A stretch of DNA of 64,000 nucleotides from Streptomyces sp. NBC_00271. GTDB taxonomy: Bacteria; Actinomycetota; Actinomycetes; Streptomycetales; Streptomycetaceae. Position 1 is the stretch's first letter. Every line of letters starts with the position of its first letter. The position numbers and the translations under genes were made by a program. Location of the stretch: positions 620,001-684,000 of the forward strand of contig NZ_CP108070.1 of the NCBI RefSeq assembly GCF_036178845.1, written 5' to 3'. The notes below the pieces were generated by a model that saw only the letters and a list, made by a program, of their open reading frames with translations, was not told where the DNA came from and did no database searches. Shown here one piece after another: positions 25,631 to 34,207 of this stretch.

Positions 25631-26113
25631 ATGACGGACAACATCACCAGCGTCGGCGGGGGCAGCCGGCCCGCCACAGGCGTGAGCGCGCTGAAGGGCC
25701 GTACCGGGGCCGGAGCACCGGCCGAGACACGGGGCAAGACCACCATCGCGGACGGTGTGGTGGCCAAGATCGCGGGGATGGCCACACGCGAGGTACCGGG
25801 CATCCACAGCATGGGAGCGGGGATGGCCCGCGCCTTCGGCGCCATGCGGGAACGCGTCCCCGGCGGAGGCGGAGGCGTCACACGCGGAGTGAAGGTCGAG
25901 GTTGGCGAGCGCCAGGCCGCGGTGGACCTGGACGTCGTCGTCGAGTACGGCGTCTCCATCGTCGACGTCGCCGGCGCCGTACGCACCAACGTGATCGGCG
26001 CCCTGGAACGGATGACGGGACTGGAGGTCGTCGAGGTGAACATCGCCGTCGACGACGTCCACCTCCCCGACGAGGAGGAAGAGGCCGAACAGGACGAGGG
26101 CCGCGTGCGGTGA
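25631..26113 (+). CDS. Asp23/Gls24 family envelope stress protein
   Basis: 160 aa. 'GKTTIADGVVAKIAGMATRE' then 'VPGIHSMG' opens the DUF322 fold. 'GVKVEVGERQAAVDLDVVVE' and 'LERMTGLEVVEVNIAVDDVH' complete it, and the tail is acidic (DEEEEAEQDEGRVR). Asp23 proteins in Gram-positive bacteria associate with the membrane via AmaP and respond to alkaline or cell-wall stress. First gene of the plus-strand operon; a GAGGCG ribosome site lies at about 9 nt. It is the best-conserved of the four Asp23-type proteins here. Confidence 0.9.
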   Translation: MTDNITSVGGGSRPATGVSALKGRTGAGAPAETRGKTTIADGVVAKIAGMATREVPGIHSMGAGMARAFGAMRERVPGGGGGVTRGVKVEVGERQAAVDLDVVVEYGVSIVDVAGAVRTNVIGALERMTGLEVVEVNIAVDDVHLPDEEEEAEQDEGRVR

Positions 26114-26194
26114 CCGACCGCCGTGGCCACGGCCATGCCCCGAGCATGAGCGGGTGCTCACACGGACGATCACGTGCGCGAGACGGGTGAGTGG

Positions 26195-26365
26195 ATGATG
26201 AACGCAGCGACGACAGGCCTCGCGGCCGGCATGGCCCTGGGCTTCGCCGGATACTTCGGAGGCTTCTGGGCATTCCTGCTCGTTCTGGTTCTGGGAGCGG
26301 CGGGGCTGTTCGTCGGCCTCATCGCGCAGGGCGACCTCGACCTCCACATGCGGAGGCAGCGGTGA
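26195..26365 (+). CDS. Small membrane protein, DUF2273-like
   Basis: 56 aa, 'GLAAGMALGFAGYFGGFWAF' and 'LLVLVLGAAGLFVGLIAQGD' forming one or two membrane helices, and a basic end. DUF2273 proteins are regular companions of Asp23 and AmaP. The stop overlaps the next start as GTGA. ATG 26195 or 26198 is preferred because GGGTGAG lies just upstream; GTG 26174 is an alternative. Confidence 0.75.
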   Translation: MMNAATTGLAAGMALGFAGYFGGFWAFLLVLVLGAAGLFVGLIAQGDLDLHMRRQR

Positions 26366-26775
26366 GTACCCGGCCCGGTTCCCAGCCCCCGGGCGAAGAG
26401 GCCGGCCCGCCGGGGCGATCCGCCGGCCTGCCGCCTCCGGCCGAACGGGGCGCCACCGTCATCCCGGACAGGGTGGTCGCCCGTATCGCCGCCAGGGCCG
26501 CACGCACGGCCCAGTCCCGGCGCGCCGCCGTACCGCCCGACCGGAGCGGTCCCGCGGCACCCAGCGCCTCCGCAGCCGTCCGCAGCGGAACGGTGCGCCT
26601 GCACCTGGCCATGGACCTGCCCTACCCCACCGACATCCCCCACGCCTGCCAGCGGATCCAGCACGACGTCGCCGAACGGGTGACTCAGCTGACCGGTTTG
26701 GAGGTGGGAGAGGTCACCCTCACCGTCCGGCGGCTGGTCACCGCCGCCGACGCGAACCGGGGACGGGTCCGATGA
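26362..26775 (+). CDS. Asp23-like protein
   Basis: 137 aa from GTG 26362, preceded by GGAGG. 'VIPDRVVARIAARAARTAQS' mirrors the Asp23 opening. 'TVRLHLAMDLPYPTDIPHAC' and 'ERVTQLTGLEVGEVTLTVRR' are the remaining strands. It is a divergent paralogue of the protein encoded at 25631. Translation is coupled to the DUF2273-like gene. Its Pro-rich first 35 residues are probably disordered. Confidence 0.78.
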   Translation: MSTRPGSQPPGEEAGPPGRSAGLPPPAERGATVIPDRVVARIAARAARTAQSRRAAVPPDRSGPAAPSASAAVRSGTVRLHLAMDLPYPTDIPHACQRIQHDVAERVTQLTGLEVGEVTLTVRRLVTAADANRGRVR

Positions 26776-26827
26776 GGTGCCCGGCGGCCCGGGCCGCCGG
26801 GCACGCCGCGCAGAAAGAAGGACCGCA

Positions 26828-27529
26828 ATGACACCCGACCCGGACCCTCCCGCACACCCCTCCACGCCATCCGCACACCGCGCCACCATGCCGATGACAA
26901 AGGAGCCGCAGGAGCCGGCAGAGCCCGGTCCGCCCGACCACGAGACACCCCTCCCGCCGGACTCGGCGGCGGGCGAGCACGACACAGGGCACCGGACCCA
27001 CCGCCCGTGGTCCGCGCGCCGCATTCCGGCCGCGCTGGTCGCCTCGGTGACTCTCGTGGCGGCGGCCGCGGCGCTGTTCGACGTCGTCGCCGTACGGGCC
27101 GGACGCCCCGCGGCAGCCTGGCGACGGCACCTGGCCGACGAATTGGCCACCCGCCCCCTGGACGACGTGTGGCTGCTCACGGGGGCCGCCATAGCCGCCG
27201 CGCTTGGCATCTGGCTGATCGTCCTGGCCCTCACCCCCGGCCTACGCCACCGGCTGCCCCTGCGCTCCCCCGCACCCGGGCTGCGGGCCTCCCTGGACCG
27301 CGACGGCGCCGCCGATCTGCTGCGCGACGCCGCCATGCGGGTCCCGGGAGTCAGCGCGGCGCGCGTCCGGGTGCGCCGTCACCGCGTCAAGGCCCGCGCG
27401 GACGTCCGCTTCCGCGACCCCCAGCAGGTGAAGGACGACCTCACCACCGTCCTCGACGAGGAGCGCGATCAGCTCGCCCTCGCCCGCCCTCCCCACATCG
27501 TCGTACGAGTGCGGCAACGCACCGACTGA
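26828..27529 (+). CDS. DUF6286 domain membrane protein
   Basis: 233 aa from ATG 26828 after AAGGA. A long Pro-rich cytosolic tail (residues 1-65) is followed by helix 'RIPAALVASVTLVAAAAALF' and helix 'LLTGAAIAAALGIWLIVLAL'. A soluble domain 'LLRDAAMRVPGVSAARVRVR' then resembles a shortened Asp23 fold. This is the DUF6286 layout found in actinobacterial Asp23 operons. Likely tethers the complex to the membrane. Confidence 0.8.
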   Translation: MTPDPDPPAHPSTPSAHRATMPMTKEPQEPAEPGPPDHETPLPPDSAAGEHDTGHRTHRPWSARRIPAALVASVTLVAAAAALFDVVAVRAGRPAAAWRRHLADELATRPLDDVWLLTGAAIAAALGIWLIVLALTPGLRHRLPLRSPAPGLRASLDRDGAADLLRDAAMRVPGVSAARVRVRRHRVKARADVRFRDPQQVKDDLTTVLDEERDQLALARPPHIVVRVRQRTD

Positions 27530-27556
27530 GCACCCATACACACCGGAGCCCACACC

Positions 27557-28174
27557 ATGACGCCGCGCACCGTACTCAACCGCAGTCTGCTGACCCTCGC
27601 CGGACTGGTACTGCTCGGCGGCGGTCTGCTGATCCTCTTCGCCGGGCTCGACGTCTACCGGCGACACGATCTGGTCCCGCCCGTCGGCTGGCCCCTGACC
27701 ACCCCGCACGACGTCCTGCTCGGGTCCGCCGACCGGGCCCGCTGGAGCAGTCAGGGCTGGTGGTGGTGGCCCGCCGTCATCGCCGCCCTCACGGTCGTCG
27801 CCCTGCTCGCCCTGTGGTGGCTGCTCGCCCAACTGCACCGACGCCACCCCGGAGCACTGCCCGTCGGCGGCACACCCCCGCAGGAAGGCGTCGAACTGCG
27901 CGACCACGCGCTCAGCGACGCGATCGCCGCCGAAGCCGGTGCTCTGCCGGGGGTCGAGCGTGCAACCGTGCACATCACCGGCCGACCCGCCCACCCCCGC
28001 ACCCACATCACGCTTGCTCTCACCCCCCAGGCTGCACCTGGCGCCACCCTCGACAACCTGTACGAAGGGCCGCTCCGCACCGCTCATCGGTCGACCGGCT
28101 CCCCCAGCACCGCCCCCATGCATACCGACGTCCGCCTACACGTCGCCCACCACAAACCGCACCGCGCACAGTAA
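27557..28174 (+). CDS. amaP: AmaP-like alkaline shock response membrane anchor
   Basis: 205 aa. Two helices, 'LLTLAGLVLLGGGLLILFAG' and 'VIAALTVVALLALWWLLAQL', are separated by a short loop. They are followed by 'LRDHALSDAIAAEAGALPGV' then 'ERATVHITGRPAHP', an Asp23-like cytosolic domain. This matches the actinobacterial AmaP type. Last gene of the operon (27 bp after the DUF6286 gene). Expected to hold Asp23 proteins at the inner face of the membrane. Confidence 0.78.
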   Translation: MTPRTVLNRSLLTLAGLVLLGGGLLILFAGLDVYRRHDLVPPVGWPLTTPHDVLLGSADRARWSSQGWWWWPAVIAALTVVALLALWWLLAQLHRRHPGALPVGGTPPQEGVELRDHALSDAIAAEAGALPGVERATVHITGRPAHPRTHITLALTPQAAPGATLDNLYEGPLRTAHRSTGSPSTAPMHTDVRLHVAHHKPHRAQ

Positions 28175-28194
28175 GGCAGGACAACGACTTCCAG

Positions 28195-28908
28195 GTGTGG
28201 CAGACCGGTACCGACTTCCCGTGCCGGGACTGGTACCCGAAGGGGTGCAAGGTCGTCCAGATCGACACCCTCGAGGAGCACTTGCCGCCGGGTTCCCGTG
28301 GACGTGGGTCTGACAGGCGATGTCGGCGCGACACTACGAGCCTTGCTCCCGCTGCTGAAGGCGGCCCCGGACCACGGCCACCTGGACGACGCTCGTGACG
28401 CGGGTCGGACAGGCGTCGCTGTCCTGCCTGCCAGTGGGCGAACCGTTCCCGGCTCGGTGGCCAATGCCATGCCCCAGGCCCTCGGGGCCCAGCTCTGGGC
28501 GCCCGATCGCCGGACCGTCGCCTTCTGCGGCAACGGCGGGCTGAGCATGCTGCTCGGCGGCTCATGACGGTCAAGACATACCAACTTCCGATGAAGCTCG
28601 TGGTCTTCGACAACGGCCGACTGGGGATGGTCACACTCGAACAGGAGCAGGGCGGCCTGCCTGGATTCGGCACGGAACTCGACAACCCCGATTTCGCCGC
28701 AGTCGCCACCGCGCTCGGCCTCACCGGCATCCGTGTCACCTACCCGGCCGATCTCCACGACAGCGTGCGCCGGGCCCTCGACACCCCTGGGCCGGTCCTG
28801 CTGGATGTGCTGACCAACCCCGAGGAGCCGCGAAGGCTGACCGGGAGCACCGTCCCGTGTCCGCGCCTGGTCAAGGGTGACGGTGTGACTCACCGTCTGT
28901 GCGGGTGA
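28195..28908 (+). pseudogene. Thiamine-diphosphate enzyme (pyruvate dehydrogenase/oxidase PoxB-like), fragments
   Basis: Three collinear pieces in different frames. The first is 'VWQTGTDFPCRDWYPKGCKV' then 'VQIDTLEEHL' (about 28195-28290). The second is 'VDVGLTGDVGATLRALLPLL' then 'GSVANAMPQALGAQLW' and 'FCGNGGLSMLLGGS' (28298-28567), the ThDP-binding GDGG region with D changed to N. The third is 'LMTVKTYQLPMKLVVFDNGR'-type sequence to 'GPVLLDVLTNPEEPR' (28564-28908). The N-terminal 200 residues and an internal block are missing. Confidence 0.78.
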
Positions 28909-29038
28909 GTTGACGGTCGAGTGCTGCTGAGAACTGGCGCGACGGCGTGCGCACCGTCGGCGCCCTGATCCGGCGCCCCGTCACCGCTGAAGCCACTCGG
29001 TCACGGGGGGCCGTAGAGGCGTCTGCGAGGATGGGCGT

Positions 29039-29848
29039 ATGACGGTGCGGAGCAGGAATCATGTGACGGTGACCGGCCAGTCCGGTCGCCCCGTGCTGAT
29101 GCTGGCGCACGGGTTCGGGTGCGACCAGAACATGTGGCGGCTGGTGATACCGCTTCTGGAGCGCGACTTCACCGTGGTGCTCTTCGACCACGTGGGAGCG
29201 GGACGTTCCGATCTTTCGGCGTGGAGCGTGGAACATTATTCCTCGCTGGAGGGATATGCCGATGACGTGCTGGAGATCTGCCGTGAGCTGTCGCTCGGGC
29301 CGGTGACCTTTGTGGGGCATTCGGTGAGCGCGATGATGGGTGTTCTGGCTGCGGCGCGGGAGCCGGAGGCCTTCGCCGGTCTGGTCCTGCTCGCCCCGTC
29401 GCCGTGTTTCATCGACGATCCGGCCGCCGGCTATCGGGGCGGGTTCAGTGCCGAGGACATCGATGAGCTCCTGGAATCGCTGGATGCCAACTATCTGGGC
29501 TGGTCAGGTGCCATGGCGCCGGTGATCATGGGTAATCCCGAGCGCCCCGAACTGGGCGAGGAGCTCACCAACAGCTTCTGCCGGACCGATCCGGACATCG
29601 CCCGGACCTTCGCCCGGGTGACCTTCCTGTCCGACAACCGCGACGACCTCGCCAAGGTCACCGTGCCCACCTTGGTCGCGCAGTGTTCCAGCGACGCGAT
29701 CGCGCCCCCGGAGGTCGGCACCTTCGTGCAGTCACAGATCCCCGGCAGCCGCCTGGTCACGCTGAACGCGACCGGGCACTGCCCCCAGCTCGCCGCCCCG
29801 GAGGAGACGGCTGCCGCGATCATCGCCTTCGTGGGAGCGGGCCGATGA
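29039..29848 (+). CDS. rsbQ: RsbQ-like alpha/beta hydrolase
   Basis: 269 aa. 'LMLAHGFGCDQNMWRLVIPL' (oxyanion loop), 'FVGHSVSAMMGVLAA' (nucleophile Ser in GHSVSA, diagnostic of RsbQ), Asp in 'VAQCSSDAIAPPE' and 'NATGHCPQLAAPEET' (His) match RsbQ closely. In Bacillus, RsbQ is the partner that the PAS-PP2C phosphatase RsbP needs to sense energy stress. Here its stop overlaps the start of such a phosphatase, ATGA. This supports the same role. Confidence 0.9.
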   Translation: MTVRSRNHVTVTGQSGRPVLMLAHGFGCDQNMWRLVIPLLERDFTVVLFDHVGAGRSDLSAWSVEHYSSLEGYADDVLEICRELSLGPVTFVGHSVSAMMGVLAAAREPEAFAGLVLLAPSPCFIDDPAAGYRGGFSAEDIDELLESLDANYLGWSGAMAPVIMGNPERPELGEELTNSFCRTDPDIARTFARVTFLSDNRDDLAKVTVPTLVAQCSSDAIAPPEVGTFVQSQIPGSRLVTLNATGHCPQLAAPEETAAAIIAFVGAGR

Positions 29849-31098
29849 TGCGCAAGGCCACTGACGGCGGGGGCAGCGAGAACCGTGACGACCACGCGGC
29901 GTTCTCCGCACTGTTGGAAGACAGCGCGGAAGACCTGTACGAGAGTGCGCCGTGCGGCTACCTCTCCACCCTGCTGGACGGCACGATCGCGAAGATCAAC
30001 ACGACGCTGCTCAACTGGCTGGGCCACCAACGCGGCGACCTGGTGGGCCGCAAGACGTTCTCCGACCTGCTCACCGTCGGAGGCCGGCTCTACCACGAGA
30101 CGCACTTCGCTCCGCTGCTGCGCATGCAGGGAGAGGTCAGCGGAATCGCTCTGGAACTCAAGACGGCCGACGGCAGCCGTCTGCCGGTACTGGTGACCTC
30201 CACGGTCAAGACCGGCAGCGACGGGCAGCCACTCCTGATCCGTACCACCGTCTTCGACGCCCGCGACCGCCGCGCCTACGAAACGGAGCTGCTGCGCGCC
30301 CGTCAGGAAGCAGAACGCGAACGCGAGGAACTCAAACGCCTCAACGCCACCCTGCAACGGACCCTCCTGCCTCCGACCCTGGTGAATGTGCCCGGCTTGG
30401 ATGTGGCCGCGCACTACCACATCGCCTCAACCGACAAGGTCGGCGGCGATTTCTACGACCTGTTCCCTCTCGCCTCCGGAACGTGGGGACTGTTCCTGGG
30501 CGACGTGTGCGGCAAGGGCGCGGCCGCAGCGGCCGTCACCTCCCTGGCCCGTTACACGCTGCGCGCCGCCGCCGTCTACGACCCCGACCCGGTCGCCGTC
30601 CTGAGCAACCTCAACACGGTTCTCAACCACGAATACAACGGCCAGGACCCGCGGTTCTGCACGGTTGTCTTCGGACTGCTCGTCCCCGACACCGACCGAG
30701 GCGGCTTCCGTGTCACCCTGGCCAGCGGCGGCCACCCCCCTGCCCTGCTCATGCGGGCCGACGGCAGTGCCGACTACCTGCCCACCCCCGGCGGGCAGCT
30801 CATCGGTGCCCTGCCGGACGCCCACATCGCCACCACCACCGTCCGCCTGGACCTCGGCGACACCCTGCTGCTCCACACGGACGGCCTCACCGAAGCACAC
30901 ACCGCTCAGATCACCGACGGCGACCGCTACGGTGACGACGCTCTCCTCGACTTCGCCCAAGCCCTGGCACCGACGACCGCCTCCGACGCCGTCGCCGCGG
31001 TCCGTGACCTGCTCGACACACTCGGCACCGGAGTGGACGACGACACCGCCGTGCTCGCCATCAGCGTGCCCCGGCCCACCAGTGAAGAGCAGCCGTGA
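29845..31098 (+). CDS. rsbP: PAS-PP2C (SpoIIE) phosphatase, RsbP-like
   Basis: 417 aa. The PAS domain at about 30-145 includes 'APCGYLSTLLDGTIAKINTT' and 'GRKTFSDLLTVGGRLYHETH'. A coiled coil follows ('RARQEAEREREELKRLNATL'). The SpoIIE phosphatase domain is 'DKVGGDFYDLFPL', 'LGDVCGKGAAAAAVTS', 'ASGGHPPALL', 'LLLHTDGLTEA' and 'DDDTAVLAI', with the metal-binding Asp residues in place. It would dephosphorylate the STAS protein encoded next, shifting a partner-switching cascade toward sigma release. ATG 29845 overlaps the rsbQ stop. Confidence 0.9.
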   Translation: MMRKATDGGGSENRDDHAAFSALLEDSAEDLYESAPCGYLSTLLDGTIAKINTTLLNWLGHQRGDLVGRKTFSDLLTVGGRLYHETHFAPLLRMQGEVSGIALELKTADGSRLPVLVTSTVKTGSDGQPLLIRTTVFDARDRRAYETELLRARQEAEREREELKRLNATLQRTLLPPTLVNVPGLDVAAHYHIASTDKVGGDFYDLFPLASGTWGLFLGDVCGKGAAAAAVTSLARYTLRAAAVYDPDPVAVLSNLNTVLNHEYNGQDPRFCTVVFGLLVPDTDRGGFRVTLASGGHPPALLMRADGSADYLPTPGGQLIGALPDAHIATTTVRLDLGDTLLLHTDGLTEAHTAQITDGDRYGDDALLDFAQALAPTTASDAVAAVRDLLDTLGTGVDDDTAVLAISVPRPTSEEQP

Positions 31099-31460
31099 CC
31101 CAGCTGACCGTCCACACCCGCGCCACCCCCTCCGGGCCCGTCATCGAACTGTCCGGAGAACTCGACAACGACAGCGCCCCCGACGTACGTACGCTCCTGC
31201 CCCGCCTGACACTCCAGCCAGGCCAGCAGCTAGTCATCGACCTGACGGGCATCACCTTCTGCGACTCCAGCGGCATGACCGTCCTGATCGCTGCCCGCAA
31301 TCACGCTCTCGCCGCCCAGGCAGACATCGCTCTGGCAGCGGTCCCCGACCGCGTCAGCCGAATGCTCCACATCGTCGGGCTGGACCAGGTCTTCCCCACC
31401 CACCCCACCGCGCAAGCAGCCGCAGCAGCCTGGACACCACCCACTCCCACCCCTGAATGA
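31095..31460 (+). CDS. STAS-domain anti-anti-sigma factor (RsbV-like)
   Basis: 121 aa from GTG 31095, overlapping the phosphatase stop as GTGA. 'VIELSGELDNDSAPDVRTLL' and 'VIDLTGITFCDSSGMTVLIA' are the STAS hallmarks. The Ser in 'DSSG' is the phospho-acceptor that RsbP-type enzymes act on. No kinase (RsbW-like) is encoded here, so the anti-sigma partner must lie elsewhere. The tail is Pro/Thr/Ala-rich. Confidence 0.9.
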   Translation: MTQLTVHTRATPSGPVIELSGELDNDSAPDVRTLLPRLTLQPGQQLVIDLTGITFCDSSGMTVLIAARNHALAAQADIALAAVPDRVSRMLHIVGLDQVFPTHPTAQAAAAAWTPPTPTPE

Positions 31461-31734
31461 GCGCATGCCGCGGCTTCATACGTCGCGGCGCAGCACAACG
31501 GCCACCACGAGCACGACCGCGACGAGCGGCCAACCCGCCTACACCAGCCAGGGGCCGGCGACTGTGACGGTGCAGCCCAGGGATCCCGGATCCGGTGGCC
31601 ACACCGTGGCTTTCGATCCGAACCAGAAGGGCACAGCTATCCCTTCGCGGGTCGATGCGTCAACCGCCTGAAGCAGCGGCAAGGCATCTCGTGGAACACG
31701 GATGAACTCGGCCTGCGCCATGCTGTCCTCGCAC
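31461..31734. other. Gap between convergent rsb operon and plsC-like gene
   Basis: About 270 bp. Open frames on both strands carry no recognisable motif and no ribosome site. No strong terminator hairpin was noted. Confidence 0.4.
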
Positions 31735-32436
31735 TCAGCGGGCCAGGATCCAGTCGGCCGCCAGCTCGTTGACGCGTCGCCTCATACGGTCACGCAACCC
31801 GTGGCTCGTCTCGCCGGCTTCGGGGGCGATCGGCTGCCCGAATCGGACGCAGACCCTCGTTCTGCTTCGAACAGGAAGCCTTCTGCCACGGGGTATCACG
31901 GCGTGCGTGCCGTACAGCCCGACGGGCAAGGCCGGAACCCCCGCTTCCAAGCACAGCCTGGCAGCGCCGCTCTTGAACGCACCGAGACTCCCGTCCAAAG
32001 ATCGGGTGCCCTCGGGATACAGCAGCACGTTCCAGCCCTCGTCGAGGAGGCTCAAGGCGACGCTGCGCCCGCGTCGGCGGGTCCCACTCCGTTGCACGGG
32101 GAACGCGTTGAACAACAGAGCCGTGCTCATTCCGGTCATGGTCGACGTGAAGAAGTAATCGGCGGCGGCACCGACCGCCAGCCGCGATGCGACGGGTCGA
32201 GGCAAAGCGCCAAAGATCAGTGGGGTGTCGAGATGGCTGGCGTGGTTCGCCACGAACACCGCGGGGCCGCTCAGCGACTCCAGGTTTTCCCTGCCTTCGA
32301 CGCGGGGGCGGGCGCACGCCCACACGTAGGGCTTGAGCACAGTTTGGTGCATCGTCCCACGCAGGAGCCTGGCCGGTGCTGTTCGGGCCCACGCCGTGGG
32401 AAACAGCGGCGCACCATCCGTGGCCGAGACGTTCAC
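31735..32436 (-). CDS. 1-acyl-sn-glycerol-3-phosphate acyltransferase (PlsC family)
   Basis: 233 aa from GTG 32436. 'VFVANHASHLDTPLIFGALP' carries the HX4D catalytic motif (NHASHLD), 'VLLYPEGTRSLDGSLGAFKS' the EGTRS substrate motif, and 'GVPALPVGLYGTHAVIPRGR' the third block. It transfers an acyl chain to a lysophosphatidate-type acceptor at the membrane. Its start overlaps the stop of the LarA-like gene (GTGA), so the two are co-translated. That pairing is unusual for phospholipid synthesis and hints at an accessory lipid. Confidence 0.87.
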   Translation of the reverse strand: MNVSATDGAPLFPTAWARTAPARLLRGTMHQTVLKPYVWACARPRVEGRENLESLSGPAVFVANHASHLDTPLIFGALPRPVASRLAVGAAADYFFTSTMTGMSTALLFNAFPVQRSGTRRRGRSVALSLLDEGWNVLLYPEGTRSLDGSLGAFKSGAARLCLEAGVPALPVGLYGTHAVIPRGRRLPVRSRTRVCVRFGQPIAPEAGETSHGLRDRMRRRVNELAADWILAR

Positions 32437-33815
32437 CGCACGTCCGCCATGGTGATGGGCGGGGTGTGGAGACAGGTGATGCTCGGACTGGAACCCACGG
32501 TGTGCGAGGCGATCTCCAGCGCGGACGACAGGTCAGGAGCCGCGCGGAACCCCAGGCGGTCCGCGGTCTTCTTGTCGGCTCCGACGAAGGTGACATCTCC
32601 CAGGTGCTGCATCGCGTGCGCTCCCCAGTACCACATGTAGAACGGGTGCACGCCGTGAAAGGCATGGCTGGTGCGGTAGAGGTGGATGTACCAGGGGTCG
32701 TGGGCGAACTCCGCCTCGAACTTGGCCTCCATCTGGGCGGGGTCCGTGGTGACGGAGAGCACCTCTTCGAAGAAGTCGATATAGCTCGGGTGGTGCACCG
32801 GATGGAAGGCGTTCGGCAGCGGGTGGTAGAAGATCCCGACGCCGCCCTGCCGCACGATGGGCTTGTTGAGATAGAAGTTGAAGAGGTACCCCAGCGCCAT
32901 GCACATCGCCAACACCGGATTCATGATCGAGTTGACGTTGTAGGGACCCACGTAGGGAACCCCGAACACGCCGATGTCCGCTTGGCCATTGATCTGGGTG
33001 ACCTGCTGACGGTGCACGTTCTCCAGGGTGACTGGATGCACTGCACTCGGTGTGCCCGCGTTGACCCCCGTCACACCGTACGGTGCCTTGATGGCGTTGA
33101 GTACGTGCCGCCGGACAGTGGGCGGCATGGCGCGGATGCCGTGGCGGACTCCGAGGAAGCCAACCTTGTCGGCGAGGTTCCACTCCCATTCGTGCTTGCT
33201 GAGGAAGCCCATGGCCGAGGGGAAGGAGTCGCCGTTGACAGTGGTTTCGACCGTGAAGATCTTGAGGTGTCCGCCGATCACGTCGTGCATGCGGTGGAAG
33301 GAGTGGTGCAGCGCAGAGTTGGCGGGGTCGTTGAACGAGCGGGAGTGTCGAAGAGTGTGGGTGTTGTGGTGGTGACGCAGGCTGCGGTAGCTGGCCAGTC
33401 CTACGGCGACTGAGTTGGGGCCACCGTTCAACGCGATCAGATTGACGTTGACGTACACCAGAAGGTCGCTCTCGGCGGCCCTTCGGTTGATCTCGACGTC
33501 CTCTTCTGCCCCTGTCAGCCCCAAGTGGGTCAGGTTGTCGTGATCTTCGGCGTCGTGGTTGCGCAGACGGTCCGGGAAGAATGCTCGGAAGACCCGCTCG
33601 CCCACCACGTGCTTGAGCTCGGCGGGGGTCATCCTGCGATGCAGTGCATTGGCCGCGATCAGCTCGATGTCCTCCACTCCCCGCTGGGCAGCGAGTTCCA
33701 GGACCTGCTCGATGACGCGCCCACGAACATCGGGGCGGCACATGGACGGCAGTGGGAGCGATACGTCGTCGAAGACGATGCTCAGTCGCATGCCTGGCAC
33801 GAGGAGTTCCGGCAA
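32433..33815 (-). CDS. LarA-like (nickel-pincer racemase/DUF2088) domain protein, N-terminus uncertain
   Basis: About 460 codons. 'IVFDDVSLPLPSM', 'AANALHRRMTPAELKHVVG', 'HDAEDHDNLTHLGLTGAEED' and 'VEINRRAAESDLLVYVNVN' match the LarA/DUF2088 N-domain. 'HWx' and His-rich C-terminal blocks follow ('YNVNSIMNPVLAMCMALGYL', 'GGVGIFYHPLPNAFHPVHHP'). LarA uses a nickel pincer cofactor in lactate racemisation; the substrate of this branch is unknown. The frame opens only at a TTG (33815) without a ribosome site, and the 50 or so residues usually preceding 'PGMRL' are missing. A good ribosome site and ATG near 33850 are in another frame, so a 5' frameshift or truncation is likely. Confidence 0.72.
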   Translation of the reverse strand: MPELLVPGMRLSIVFDDVSLPLPSMCRPDVRGRVIEQVLELAAQRGVEDIELIAANALHRRMTPAELKHVVGERVFRAFFPDRLRNHDAEDHDNLTHLGLTGAEEDVEINRRAAESDLLVYVNVNLIALNGGPNSVAVGLASYRSLRHHHNTHTLRHSRSFNDPANSALHHSFHRMHDVIGGHLKIFTVETTVNGDSFPSAMGFLSKHEWEWNLADKVGFLGVRHGIRAMPPTVRRHVLNAIKAPYGVTGVNAGTPSAVHPVTLENVHRQQVTQINGQADIGVFGVPYVGPYNVNSIMNPVLAMCMALGYLFNFYLNKPIVRQGGVGIFYHPLPNAFHPVHHPSYIDFFEEVLSVTTDPAQMEAKFEAEFAHDPWYIHLYRTSHAFHGVHPFYMWYWGAHAMQHLGDVTFVGADKKTADRLGFRAAPDLSSALEIASHTVGSSPSITCLHTPPITMADVR

Positions 33816-34207
33816 AGGCTCGATACCGTGGGGATGGAGCAGCGCACATGAAGGTGCCGCCTTTCCGGGTTGACGGCACAGGGGCTGGGTGCTTGCTCAA
33901 GGGGTCCAACCGGGCGGAGGGCACACATCGGTGAGCATCGGATCCACGGGAGGAACGTCGACGCGACCGGGCGGGCCGCCGACGTGTGCAGGGAGATACT
34001 TTCCGCCGTACGGTCGTGATCTCCCGGCCCGCACGAGTGCCCTGTCGCAGAACCCGCCCACTGCGTGAGTCGTTCGGCAGTCGCGGCCAGTTCCCGCCAA
34101 CTGGCGTGGTTCTTCTCATGTGTTGAGCCCGTTTGTCGTCAGCCGCGCGCTGGGCATCGTTGACGTGCCGGACCGTCCGGCGCGGCGGAAGCGACGAGGT
34201 GGCACAG
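33816..34207. other. Non-coding gap of about 390 bp
   Basis: Contains the ATG near 33850 with AAAGGCGG in front, out of frame with the LarA-like gene, and the promoter region of the small Cys-rich gene at 34208. No other coding signal. Confidence 0.45.

Noticed and set aside
27007..28398. 463-codon plus-strand frame over DUF6286 and AmaP genes
   Set aside because: Arg/Pro-rich alternate frame. Only its last part overlaps the ThDP-enzyme relic and was used there.
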